Below, piece after piece: positions 52,600-61,139 of a DNA stretch of 64,000 nt. Each line of letters begins with the position of its first letter. The stretch's first letter is position 1. Source of the stretch: Planktophila grossartii (GTDB lineage Bacteria > Actinomycetota > Actinomycetes > Nanopelagicales > Nanopelagicaceae); assembly GCA_965234365.1 (NCBI GenBank), contig OZ248345.1:682001-746000 (forward strand), in the 5' to 3' direction. Position numbers and translations under genes: made by a program. The notes beneath the pieces are model-generated. The model did not search any database and was not told the DNA's origin. It worked only from the letters and a program-made list of their open reading frames with translations.

Positions 52600-53160
52600 T
52601 TAGAGCCCTCGACCGAATGGATCGTGCGGTGAAACTTTGATTTGTGGTTCGAATCCAGATGAATTGGCCATACCGAACCAGTCGGATTCACGAATCTCTT
52701 TCATAGCCAATTTACGATCTTCTTCTGAGAGGCGATCGATAAAGAGAATCCCATTGAGATGATCCGTTTCATGCTGCAAAGCTCGTGCGAGGAGTTCGGT
52801 TCCTTCTACAGTGATGGGTTCTCCATGCATATTAAAGCCCTTCGCAACTGCTCGAAAAGCCCGCGGTGTCGGATAGACAAGATCAGGAAAACTTAAACAA
52901 CCCTCATCACCGTCCTGTAGATCTTCACTCAGATCAAGTGTGGGGTTGATGAGATGTCCCAGTGCTTCATCAACATCCCAGACAAAGACGCGAAGTGGAA
53001 CCCCAATCTGAGGTGCTGCAAGACCGGCACCGGGTGCATCGAGCATCGTTTCGGTGAGATCTTTTACAAGGACCCGAAGCTCCTTATCGAAGTCAACTAC
53101 CTCAGAGGCCGGTGTTACTAGTACTGGATCGCCAAAGTGACGAATCGGCATGATGGACAT
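52600..53160 (-). CDS. def: peptide deformylase
   Basis: Removes the N-formyl group from new proteins. 186 residues with all three motifs: GAGLAAPQIG (44-53), EGCLSFP with metal ligand Cys88, and QHETDHLNG with the HExxH zinc/iron site. Starts 12 bases after priA and has its own -10 box. It abuts fmt. Confidence 0.96.
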   Translation of the reverse strand: MSIMPIRHFGDPVLVTPASEVVDFDKELRVLVKDLTETMLDAPGAGLAAPQIGVPLRVFVWDVDEALGHLINPTLDLSEDLQDGDEGCLSFPDLVYPTPRAFRAVAKGFNMHGEPITVEGTELLARALQHETDHLNGILFIDRLSEEDRKLAMKEIRESDWFGMANSSGFEPQIKVSPHDPFGRGL

Positions 53161-53166
53161 GTGCTC

Positions 53167-53172
53167 ATCCTA
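53167..53172 (-). promoter_or_regulatory. probable -10 element of def-fmt-rsmB (leaderless)
   Basis: TAGGAT on the minus strand ends 6 bases before the def ATG at 53160 and follows directly on the TAG stop of priA. Confidence 0.5.
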
Positions 53173-55044
53173 CTATCGAGATAGCGAATACGGATCGATG
53201 CGAATTGATGCAAGGCTCTTCTTTGAAGAGCTGCGGCGACGTTGGAATTCATGCAGAAGCGAGATAAGAGCCTCTCCATCAGTCAGTGGCGCCAGAAGAA
53301 CGATTCGATCGATGTCACCCTTGAGTTGTGATGGGCCAAGGAATTGAGTTGACTCGGGTAACCGCGAATCTTCCTGAGACTTTTTAAGTCCACGAAAAAG
53401 GAATTGCGACTCAGATGCTGCAATATCCATCGTGACCGCGCGGGTGAAAGGCGGCAGATTTACTTCGAGACGTTCACGAAGTTCACGTTGCGAAATCAGC
53501 GATGGCTTCCAGGCAGAGACAGCACCAATGATTGGGCTATCTGCTGACATGACAAATGCGACCTTTCCTTTTGGAGATGCCAGAGCACTGGTTGAAAAGA
53601 AGAGCTCGCGGGTGCGTTCGTGGGCTCTGATATCTACTTGCATAAAGAAACGCTCTGCCTCGAGAATTACAACGAGGGCGTAGCCATCTTTGGTTATCGG
53701 AATAGCGCCAGGGGTTGAAATGACTAACCCTCGATCTTCAGTAAAACTATCAATCATCAATTCCGATGTTGATTGAACAACCTTTACTCCAGGAAAAGCT
53801 GCTCCAATCTCATATGCAAATCTCTCTGAACCGCGACCCAAGAGATAAGGAGTTGAACCCTTGCACCAGGCGCATCTCCAGTCTGAATGTGCCTTGGCAC
53901 AGATGGTGCATTCAAGAGATGTTTCAGCGCCACGTTTGAGTAACTTGCCACCGCATTCACAGAGAGCAGAGTTCTTACATTTAGAGCAGACAATACTTTG
54001 CGAATAACCCTTTCGGGGAGCAAGAAATAGAACGGGTCCTGAATTCATTGCTTTGCGAATCTCCCCCATTAACCGACTGGGAATCAACTCACCATGAGAT
54101 TGGGGAAAGGCGGAAACTTCGACTCGAGACTTAATAGAAGAAAAGTCAATCCACTTACTCTCAATAAGGCGCGCCACTTCAGAACTCGGTGAGTAACCAA
54201 CGAAAGTGAGATTGAGATCTGATTTCATCGCTCGAAGTATCGCAACGTCGCGCACATTCCACCCCGGAGAACGAACTTCGTAATGTTGTTCAGATCCCTC
54301 ATCTAAAACGATGATTGACTCGAGATCGGTAATCGGTGCAAAGACAGCGCTCCTGGTTCCCACCACAATGAGCCCCCGTCCATAACGACATGTGAGGAAA
54401 TTGCGATATCGCTCAGATCTTTCGAGCGCAGAATCTAGAACCACCGCTTCCGGTATAAGAGCCACGAGCCTCTGGACGGAGCGATTGTCAGGAACAATGA
54501 CGAGAGTCGATCCCTTCCCCGTGTTCTTTCCAATCGTTGACTGAAGGAAGTCGAAACGATTAACAACAGGAGGAATATGAATGTAGGTGCGAGTTGGCTT
54601 CGTCTTTAACTTAGGCAAAGGTGCATCAGTCCAGTTCTCCTTATCGACTGATGCGACCCGAGGAGGGATAGCTGAACGAATAACGTCGAAGGGATGGGCC
54701 GCCCAACGAGCCGCAACAGCCGATATAAGTTCAATCGATTCTGGCGTCGCAACACTGTGCGGGGAGATAGCTTTAGATAGCGACTTCAAGACTGGTGATT
54801 CAGATGAACTCACTCGAGCAAGAACCAGCCCCTCAACTTCTCTGCCATGAAAAGGAACCTGAACGCGAACGCCTGTTGAGATGATGTCCGACAGATTATC
54901 CGGAATCAGATAGTCATACTTCTGATCTAGATGAAAGACTCCAGAATCCACCCAGACCTGGGCAATCGGAAGAACCGATGAACTGCCTTCTGGTTTGAGC
55001 TTCGCTATCTCAGCTTTGAGACGAAGTGGCCTCGTAAGTGCCAC
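53173..55044 (-). CDS. priA: PriA-like primosomal protein, actinobacterial form without helicase motifs
   Basis: 623 residues. The N-terminal 3'-DNA-binding domain (VDSGVFHLDQKYDYLIPD, RVQVPFHGREVEGLV) is clear, as are the zinc cysteines (CSKCKNSALCECGG, CTICAKA, CAWCKG) and the C-terminal RELFFSTS/LPPFTRAV regions. Where other PriA proteins have GxTGSGKT and DEEH, this one has TIGKNTGKGSTLVIVPDN and VLDEGSEQHY, so ATP-driven unwinding is unlikely. This loss is known for actinobacterial PriA. GTG start. Confidence 0.9.
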   Translation of the reverse strand: MALTRPLRLKAEIAKLKPEGSSSVLPIAQVWVDSGVFHLDQKYDYLIPDNLSDIISTGVRVQVPFHGREVEGLVLARVSSSESPVLKSLSKAISPHSVATPESIELISAVAARWAAHPFDVIRSAIPPRVASVDKENWTDAPLPKLKTKPTRTYIHIPPVVNRFDFLQSTIGKNTGKGSTLVIVPDNRSVQRLVALIPEAVVLDSALERSERYRNFLTCRYGRGLIVVGTRSAVFAPITDLESIIVLDEGSEQHYEVRSPGWNVRDVAILRAMKSDLNLTFVGYSPSSEVARLIESKWIDFSSIKSRVEVSAFPQSHGELIPSRLMGEIRKAMNSGPVLFLAPRKGYSQSIVCSKCKNSALCECGGKLLKRGAETSLECTICAKAHSDWRCAWCKGSTPYLLGRGSERFAYEIGAAFPGVKVVQSTSELMIDSFTEDRGLVISTPGAIPITKDGYALVVILEAERFFMQVDIRAHERTRELFFSTSALASPKGKVAFVMSADSPIIGAVSAWKPSLISQRELRERLEVNLPPFTRAVTMDIAASESQFLFRGLKKSQEDSRLPESTQFLGPSQLKGDIDRIVLLAPLTDGEALISLLHEFQRRRSSSKKSLASIRIDPYSLSR

Positions 55045-55061
55045 GTCAAAGAAGCCTTCGA

Positions 55062-56252
55062 CTATTTAACGGCTGCTTGAAGCTCTGATACGCGATTGGT
55101 TGCTTCCCATGTGAAGTTAGGAAGCTCGCGACCAAAGTGGCCATAAGCAGCAGTCTGAGAATAGATAGGGCGCTTGAGGTTGAGATCGCGAATAATCGCT
55201 GCAGGACGAAGATCGAAGACAGTTGTTACTGCATTTTGAATCTTCTGAACAGGAACTGTTTCGGTTCCAAATGTCTCAACAAAGACGCCGACCGGCTGAG
55301 CTTTACCGATTGCGTATGCAACCTGAACTTCGCATCGACGGGCAAGACCGGCTGCTACAACGTTCTTAGCAACCCAACGCATTGCATAGGCTGCTGAACG
55401 GTCAACCTTTGAAGGATCTTTACCTGAGAAAGCTCCACCACCGTGGCGAGCCATTCCACCGTATGTATCGACAATGATCTTGCGACCTGTGAGGCCTGCA
55501 TCGCCCATTGGACCACCGATAACAAATCGACCTGTTGGGTTGATCAAAGTGCGCATATCTTTGCGAGGAAGATCAATCTTTGCCAGAACGGGATCGATAA
55601 CTTGAGCAATGATTTCAGGGGTCAATTGCTTAACAACATCAACCTCTTCTGCATGCTGACTTGAGATTACAACGGTATCGAGAGCAACAGCCTTATCGCC
55701 GTCGTACTCAATCGTGACCTGAGTCTTTCCATCGGGGCGCAGGTATGGGAGCGCGCCTGATTTACGAACCTTTGAGAGTTGCTGGGCCAATTCGTGAGCC
55801 AACCAAATAGGAAGCGGCATGAGCTCTTTTGTGTCATCGCATGCGTAACCGAACATAAGACCTTGGTCTCCTGCGCCCTGGAGATCTAATGGGTCTGCAG
55901 CAGATGCAACGCGGTGCTCAAATGCATCGTCTACTCCTTGTGCAATATCTGGTGATTGTTGGCCGATGGAGATTGAAACTCCACAACTATTTCCATCGAA
56001 ACCTTTGACTGAAGAGTCGTACCCAATTCCAATGACTGTGTCACGAACAATCCCAATGACATCTGCATAACCGTTTGTTGTTACCTCGCCAGCAACATGC
56101 ACTTGACCTGTTGTGATGAGAGTTTCAACTGCAACGCGGCTTGTAGGGTCTTGGTCTAAGAGTGAATCGAGAATCGCATCGGAGATTTGATCGGCGATCT
56201 TATCTGGATGGCCTTCGGTCACTGATTCTGAAGTAAAGAGGCGTTTTGACAT
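55062..56252 (-). CDS. metK: S-adenosylmethionine synthase
   Basis: Makes SAM from methionine and ATP. 396 residues, usual length: SESVTEGHPDKIADQISDA at the start, GAGDQGLMFGYA, and GGGAFSGKDPSKVDRSAAY are the family signatures. Starts four bases after coaBC, with TAGGTT six bases before its ATG. No SAM riboswitch is possible in that space. Works with metH and the several SAM methyltransferases here. Confidence 0.97.
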   Translation of the reverse strand: MSKRLFTSESVTEGHPDKIADQISDAILDSLLDQDPTSRVAVETLITTGQVHVAGEVTTNGYADVIGIVRDTVIGIGYDSSVKGFDGNSCGVSISIGQQSPDIAQGVDDAFEHRVASAADPLDLQGAGDQGLMFGYACDDTKELMPLPIWLAHELAQQLSKVRKSGALPYLRPDGKTQVTIEYDGDKAVALDTVVISSQHAEEVDVVKQLTPEIIAQVIDPVLAKIDLPRKDMRTLINPTGRFVIGGPMGDAGLTGRKIIVDTYGGMARHGGGAFSGKDPSKVDRSAAYAMRWVAKNVVAAGLARRCEVQVAYAIGKAQPVGVFVETFGTETVPVQKIQNAVTTVFDLRPAAIIRDLNLKRPIYSQTAAYGHFGRELPNFTWEATNRVSELQAAVK

Positions 56253-56256
56253 TGTC

Positions 56257-57441
56257 CTAACCTAACTGAAGAAGGGCTTCATCGAGTAGTTGGTGAGCTA
56301 GCGTGTCCTTGGTGGTCTGCGCCACCTTCTGTGGCTCTTTACCTCGAGCCAAGATATATCCATGAGTAGTCTCGCTATTAAAGATATCTCCCCCAGAGAC
56401 ATCGTTGAGATAGAGAATATCGGCGCCTTTAGCAGCCATCTTCTCCTGTGCAATCTGAAGATTTTCTGATGTCTCAGCGGCAAAACCAATGATGATTTGA
56501 TGTTTCCGCAGTGATGAAACGGTCTTCAAGATATCGGGGTTTTCAACGAGGGAGATATTTGTATAGTCGCTCTTCTTAATCTTTGAGTCAGCAACCTGCG
56601 AAGGGCGTGCATCTGCAACGGCTGCAGACATCACCAATATATCGGTCTGAGAAAATTCACTTTCAAGCGCCTCGAGCATCTGACGTGCGCTCTCAACTTT
56701 AAGAGTCCGGACCCCTTCAATATCGGCAAGGCTTGAATTAGCAGAGATCAAAGTTACCTTGGCACCTCTTTGCTGGGCAGAACGAGCAATTGCATACCCT
56801 TGCTTTCCAGATGATTGGTTTCCGATAAATCGAACAGGGTCGATGGCTTCGCGGGTTCCACCCGCCGTCACTAACACTTTTTTACCGAGCAGATCTGCGC
56901 TGGTACCCACAACAGAGGAAAATTCTTCAAGGATACGAGAAGTTTCGGGGAAACGACCTTGACCCACATCGCCCGAAGTTAGAGCACCGGTATCGGGATC
57001 CATGACGTGATAACCACGACTGCGCAGAGTTGCGACATTTGCCTTTGTTGCTGCGTCGTTCCACATCTCCGGATGCATCGCCGGAACTATCAAGATAGGA
57101 GAACTGGATGCAAGGATGACATTGGTGAGCAGATCATCGGCGCGTCCGGCGGCAATTCTCGCGATCAAATCCGCTGTGGCTGGAGCGATAATAATGAAAT
57201 TGGCTTTCTTCGCCAGCGATACATGGCGTACTTCTTCAACGCTTTCAAATACCTCAGTGGTTACTTTGCGACCAGAGAGAGCTTCCCACGTAGCTGATCC
57301 AACAAAGTTCAGGCTGGAAGGTGTGGGAACAACCGTGATATTAAATCCGTGGTCACGTAGACGACGCAGTAGATCGCAGGATTTGTATGCGGCAATGCCT
57401 CCACCCACACCGAGAATTACTTCGCGGCCAAAACCTTGCAT
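56257..57441 (-). CDS. coaBC: fused phosphopantothenoylcysteine decarboxylase / synthetase
   Basis: Bifunctional CoA-pathway enzyme of 394 residues. The flavin-dependent CoaC half starts VILGVGGGIAAYKSCDLLRR with the active-site region APATADLIARIAAGRADDLL and PAMHPEMW; the CoaB half begins near residue 188 with VLVTAGGTREAIDPVRFIGN and has the KIKKSD segment. Follows rpoZ by 18 bases, a standard actinobacterial neighbour. Confidence 0.95.
   Translation of the reverse strand: MQGFGREVILGVGGGIAAYKSCDLLRRLRDHGFNITVVPTPSSLNFVGSATWEALSGRKVTTEVFESVEEVRHVSLAKKANFIIIAPATADLIARIAAGRADDLLTNVILASSSPILIVPAMHPEMWNDAATKANVATLRSRGYHVMDPDTGALTSGDVGQGRFPETSRILEEFSSVVGTSADLLGKKVLVTAGGTREAIDPVRFIGNQSSGKQGYAIARSAQQRGAKVTLISANSSLADIEGVRTLKVESARQMLEALESEFSQTDILVMSAAVADARPSQVADSKIKKSDYTNISLVENPDILKTVSSLRKHQIIIGFAAETSENLQIAQEKMAAKGADILYLNDVSGGDIFNSETTHGYILARGKEPQKVAQTTKDTLAHQLLDEALLQLG
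56259..56264 (-). promoter_or_regulatory. probable -10 element of metK (leaderless), inside the coaBC end
   Basis: TAGGTT on the minus strand ends 6 bases before the metK ATG at 56252. It covers the final codons and the first base of the stop of coaBC. Confidence 0.45.
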
Positions 57442-57459
57442 GGTGGTTTTACCTAAAAA

Positions 57460-57720
57460 TTAAGCAGTTGGTTCTAGATTTTCAATAGTCAAGAGACCTT
57501 CGTTAATTTCGCGAAGTGCAATTGACAATGGCTTCTCATGAACGTGTGTATCAACAAGTGGTCCAACGTATTCAAGTAGACCTTCACCGAGTTGTGAGTA
57601 GTACGCGTTGATTTGACGAGCGCGCTTTGCTGCATAAAGAACAAGGCTGTACTTAGAACCTGCCTTATCGAGAAGTTCGTCGATAGGTGGATTTGTGATG
57701 CCATCCATATGTGCGCTCAT
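57460..57720 (-). CDS. rpoZ: RNA polymerase omega subunit
   Basis: 86 residues. ITNPPIDELLDKAGSKYSLV and AAKRARQINAYYSQ are the conserved omega motifs that contact beta-prime. The ATG at 57720 has AGGAGT exactly in Shine-Dalgarno position (about 5 bases); a longer frame reads back to 57744 without a better start. Lies between gmk and coaBC as in most actinobacteria. Confidence 0.93.
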   Translation of the reverse strand: MSAHMDGITNPPIDELLDKAGSKYSLVLYAAKRARQINAYYSQLGEGLLEYVGPLVDTHVHEKPLSIALREINEGLLTIENLEPTA

Positions 57721-57772
57721 CTGTACTCCTGTGTTTCGTAGCAATGACTGCTCTGTTGGTGAAGAAGCCTTG

Positions 57773-58645
57773 TTAGGCAGATGCGAATTCTATCAGGGAT
57801 GCGACTACCCCATCGACCTGGTCATTTATGAGGACTTTATCGAAGAATGAGGCTGCAGCCATCTCCTCTTGCGCAAGTGCCAAACGAGCTGCTCTGCGTT
57901 CAGGGCTATCAGTACCTCGGCCCTCGAGACGAGATACCAGCTCTTCCCAGGTTGGAGGCTCGAGGAAGACGAGGATCGCTTCTGGAACCTTTGCTTTTAC
58001 CTGCTTGGCTCCAGCGATTTCAATCTCCAATAAGACGCTCTTTCCTGCGCGAAGTGATTCTTCAACTGCTCTTCGAGGAGTTCCATATCGATTACCTGCA
58101 AACTCGGCCCATTCTAGAAATTCATGCGATGCGATTGCGGCATCGAACTCTTCGTTGGAGTAAAAATGATAATCAACGCCATCAATCTCATTGAAACGTG
58201 GTGCTCGTGTTGTCGCCGAGATACTGACGAAGAATGGTGAGGAATCCTTCAACACTTTGGCAACAGTGCTCTTTCCAACGCCACCAGGACCAGAGAGGAC
58301 TACGAGTTTTCCCGGAAGCAGAGCTGATGGAATCTTGAATTCAGTCTCCAACGCGTGCAGCTGATGTCTTCCTAAACCTTGAAGTCTGCGAGTTAATGAG
58401 ATGTCGAGCCTTTCGAGAATCGCCTTTGCACGAATCTTTCCTACCCCGCTCATGGATTCAACGAGTTCAAGTACCCGCATCTTTGCAATCGCATCGTCAT
58501 CGCGTGCGCGTGTGATGACATCAGAGATAGATAACTCGCCATTCTTCACTCGGGCTTTGATTGCTGCTCGAATCTGTCGAGATTCCTTCGCCTTGGCAAG
58601 CGCTCGGGCGCGCTCTTCGGGGGTGAGTTGTGGAGGTGCGCCCAT
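57773..58645 (-). CDS. mihF-gmk: fused integration host factor (mIHF) / guanylate kinase
   Basis: One 290-residue chain. Residues 1 to about 107 are a full mIHF, the actinobacterial nucleoid protein: QLTPEERARALAKAKESR, then the helix-two-turn-helix-like GVGKIRAKAILERLDIS and TRRLQGLGRHQ. From about residue 110 it is guanylate kinase (GMP to GDP): P-loop SGPGGVGKSTV, SATTRAPR, YHFYSNEEF, GNRYGTPRRAVEE and LLEIEIAGAKQV. The two are normally separate adjacent genes. The only restart codon in the joint is a TTG at 58351 with no ribosome site. TAGATT lies six bases before the ATG. Confidence 0.93.
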   Translation of the reverse strand: MGAPPQLTPEERARALAKAKESRQIRAAIKARVKNGELSISDVITRARDDDAIAKMRVLELVESMSGVGKIRAKAILERLDISLTRRLQGLGRHQLHALETEFKIPSALLPGKLVVLSGPGGVGKSTVAKVLKDSSPFFVSISATTRAPRFNEIDGVDYHFYSNEEFDAAIASHEFLEWAEFAGNRYGTPRRAVEESLRAGKSVLLEIEIAGAKQVKAKVPEAILVFLEPPTWEELVSRLEGRGTDSPERRAARLALAQEEMAAASFFDKVLINDQVDGVVASLIEFASA

Positions 58646-58651
58646 GGGATA

Positions 58652-58657
58652 AATCTA
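58652..58657 (-). promoter_or_regulatory. probable -10 element of mihF-gmk, built on the pyrF stop codon
   Basis: TAGATT on the minus strand ends 6 bases before the ATG at 58645. Its first three bases are the TAG stop of pyrF. Confidence 0.5.
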
Positions 58658-59356
58658 GTTGAGAATCTCGTCAGCGATCGACCGAGCCTTGGTTGTCATC
58701 GCTTGGGGACCTTCGGACCATGCCTTCGTAATCGGACGACCAATGACAACAAATGAAGCACCGGCGGCAATCGCATCCTTCGGAGTCATTGTGCGCTTCT
58801 GATCATCGCTTCCCACTTCAGAGAGTGGACGAACGCCGGGAGTAATGATGTGGGGGTTTGGGCCTACTGCCGAACGAATGGCAGCAATCTCTAACGGTGA
58901 ACAGACAATCGCACGAGCACCTGCAGTCACCGACATCTTTGCTAGCGCGACAGCGCTTTCAAGTGCCGGGTTTGCATATCCGATTTCAAAGAGATCTTCT
59001 TCAGAGAGTGAAGTCAAAATTGTTACGGCAGTTACATCCGTTGCTGGCACTGCATCCACTGCTGCCTTCACCATGGCGCGACCACCTGATGCATGCACTG
59101 TGAGGAAACGTGGCTTCAAATTTGCTATCGCTTTAGCGGCGCCTTCAACTGTATGAGGAATATCGTGGAGTTTAAGATCGAGGAAGATATCGGCATCAGT
59201 CTCAGATTGGATAGCTCGGATACCTTCTTGACCGAAAGAGAGAAAGAACTCAAGACCCAATTTATAAACGCTTACTGATTCATGAGTCGCCGAAACCCAT
59301 TGCTTTGCAATCTCAAGATCTGGAGTATCAACAGCTAGAACGATGGGGGCTTTCAT
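58655..59356 (-). CDS. pyrF: orotidine 5'-phosphate decarboxylase
   Basis: Last step of UMP synthesis. About 233 residues, the short (PyrF group 1) form: IVLAVDTPD at the start, catalytic DIFLDLKLHDIPHTVEGAAK, and IITPGVRP then FVVIGRPIT. Mycobacteria use the longer type-2 enzyme, so this is a difference from them. The ATG at 59356 shares one base with the pyrD stop (TGATG); a GTG three bases earlier is possible. Confidence 0.94.
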   Translation of the reverse strand: MKAPIVLAVDTPDLEIAKQWVSATHESVSVYKLGLEFFLSFGQEGIRAIQSETDADIFLDLKLHDIPHTVEGAAKAIANLKPRFLTVHASGGRAMVKAAVDAVPATDVTAVTILTSLSEEDLFEIGYANPALESAVALAKMSVTAGARAIVCSPLEIAAIRSAVGPNPHIITPGVRPLSEVGSDDQKRTMTPKDAIAAGASFVVIGRPITKAWSEGPQAMTTKARSIADEILN

Positions 59357-60294
59357 CACGCCTCTTCTCTATGCGCATAACCAATTGCTTGTTGCATCGT
59401 TGCAAAGCCACGCGCTGCAAGTAAATCGCGAAGCTCATTTTGAATTTCAATAATTGCTGATGGATTTCCAAAGCTGGCGGTTCCGACAGATACTCCAGAA
59501 GCGCCAGCCAAGATAAGTTCAAGAGCGTCGCGACCAGAAGCTACTCCCCCCATACCGAGGATAGGAACTTTGGGAAGCGCTGCGTGAACTTGATAGATGG
59601 CGCGAACTGCGACAGGTTTAATTGCAGGTCCCGATAGACCGCCCGTTTTCCCACCCAGATGCGGTCGCATCGAATCGATATTGATGACCATTCCTAACAC
59701 TGTATTGATCAGAGCAAGTCCGTCAGCGCCAGCATCTACTACTCCGCGAGCGATAGCTGGTAAATCTGTGACATCCGGCGATAGCTTTGCGATGATCGGA
59801 AGATCTCCGCCAATTGTCTTACGTACTCCATCAATGACACGACGAGATGCGTCGGGATCACAGGCAAAGACGAGTCCGCGATTTTCCACGTTGGGGCAAG
59901 AGATATTGACTTCAACGGCGCTAATTCCTGATACAGAACGTAGTTTGCGAGCGAGAGTTGAATACTCTTCAACTGTTTCACCTGCGATAGATACGATGAC
60001 TCGAGCCTTCTGTTCGAGTAACCATGGGACATCATTAGCAAGAAATGAATCGATACCTGGGCCTTGAAGACCAATTGAGTTGAGCATCCCTGATGGCGTT
60101 TCTGCCATACGAGGCGTAGGGCGACCATGACGAGGCTTACTCATCACCGATTTTGTAACAACAGCACCAATCTGATTGAGCGGGAAGAACTGAGCTAACT
60201 CTTTGCCGCTACTTGCACAACCACTCGCAGTAAAGAGCGGTGCTGGAAACCATGCGTTTCCTAGCGTCGTCGACATATCTACAGGAAGCGTCAT
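59356..60294 (-). CDS. pyrD: dihydroorotate dehydrogenase, catalytic subunit (class 1B)
   Basis: Oxidises dihydroorotate to orotate. About 312 residues: FTASGCASSGKELAQF at the start, NISCPNVENRG with the catalytic Cys, KLSPDVTDL, INTVLGMVINI, and GMGGVASGRDALELILAGA. Pairing with PyrK makes it the NAD-linked class 1B enzyme; mycobacteria instead use a quinone-linked class 2. The ATG at 60294 overlaps pyrK by ATGA. Confidence 0.95.
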   Translation of the reverse strand: MTLPVDMSTTLGNAWFPAPLFTASGCASSGKELAQFFPLNQIGAVVTKSVMSKPRHGRPTPRMAETPSGMLNSIGLQGPGIDSFLANDVPWLLEQKARVIVSIAGETVEEYSTLARKLRSVSGISAVEVNISCPNVENRGLVFACDPDASRRVIDGVRKTIGGDLPIIAKLSPDVTDLPAIARGVVDAGADGLALINTVLGMVINIDSMRPHLGGKTGGLSGPAIKPVAVRAIYQVHAALPKVPILGMGGVASGRDALELILAGASGVSVGTASFGNPSAIIEIQNELRDLLAARGFATMQQAIGYAHREEA

Positions 60295-61139
60295 GCGAGA
60301 GCCTCCGGAACTTTGCCAACAAGATCCCATCGAACATGTGAACCATCCATCACGGGACCCTCAATACAGGATCTCAACATAGATGTTGTGCCATCGCCAT
60401 TCTGAACTGGCAGAACACAGGTCATACAGATTCCAACACCGCAGGCCATTGACTCTTCAACCGCACACTGATGAATAACGTCTGTTTCGGCCACCAATGC
60501 AGTAATTGCAGAAAGCATCGCCATGGGACCACATGAGTAGATAACATCGATATTACGATCACGCACAATGTCGAGTAGATTCTCGGTAACTCGTCCGGTC
60601 TCTCCCATCGAACCATCTTCAGTGTAAATCTTGAGTGAGTTCACCGAACGCTTGCCCTCCATAGGAGCATAAATTTTCGAACCCACACTCGCACCCAATA
60701 ACATATCAACCTTGCAGCCTCGGTTCTTGAGGACATCGGCGAGGCCGAAGAGCGGTGCGGAACCATAACCACCACCAATAAGAAGAGCGTTGATTGGCTC
60801 TGTCGGAATTCCGAAGGCAGTACCTAGTGGCGCAATAATGTCGATCTCTGCACCTTCTTGTTGAGAGCAGAGCCACTTACTTCCGGAACCATGAGGAGCA
60901 ACAATGAGCTCCATAGTTCCGCCGTACTGAGAATTATCAGCAACTCGTGAGATAGCGAAAGCTCTGCGGAGAATCATCTTGGAAGAATCTCCACCGACTC
61001 TGATTGCGACGAAGTTGCCAGGACGACAGCTCTTTACAACATCGCCGACGTTGAGAAGTATCTGATGGTAAGCGCCAATTCGCTTATTGGAAACAAGGGT
61101 AACTACCTGTTGAATCGCATTCCTATTGATTGTCGCCAT
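60291..61139 (-). CDS. pyrK: dihydroorotate dehydrogenase electron-transfer subunit
   Basis: Passes electrons from PyrD to NAD. About 282 residues: an FAD-binding barrel (RRAFAISRVADNSQ), NAD-binding LLIGGGYGSAPLFGLAD, and the iron-sulfur cysteines in CAVEESMACGVGICMTCVLP and MLRSC. The ATG at 61139 shares a base with the carB stop (TAATG). Confidence 0.93.
   Translation of the reverse strand: MATINRNAIQQVVTLVSNKRIGAYHQILLNVGDVVKSCRPGNFVAIRVGGDSSKMILRRAFAISRVADNSQYGGTMELIVAPHGSGSKWLCSQQEGAEIDIIAPLGTAFGIPTEPINALLIGGGYGSAPLFGLADVLKNRGCKVDMLLGASVGSKIYAPMEGKRSVNSLKIYTEDGSMGETGRVTENLLDIVRDRNIDVIYSCGPMAMLSAITALVAETDVIHQCAVEESMACGVGICMTCVLPVQNGDGTTSMLRSCIEGPVMDGSHVRWDLVGKVPEALA

Noticed and set aside
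53173..55044. priA as a decayed pseudogene because helicase motifs are missing
   Set aside because: The frame is intact, zinc cysteines and the DNA-binding domain are kept, and loss of the ATPase motifs is a known feature of actinobacterial PriA.
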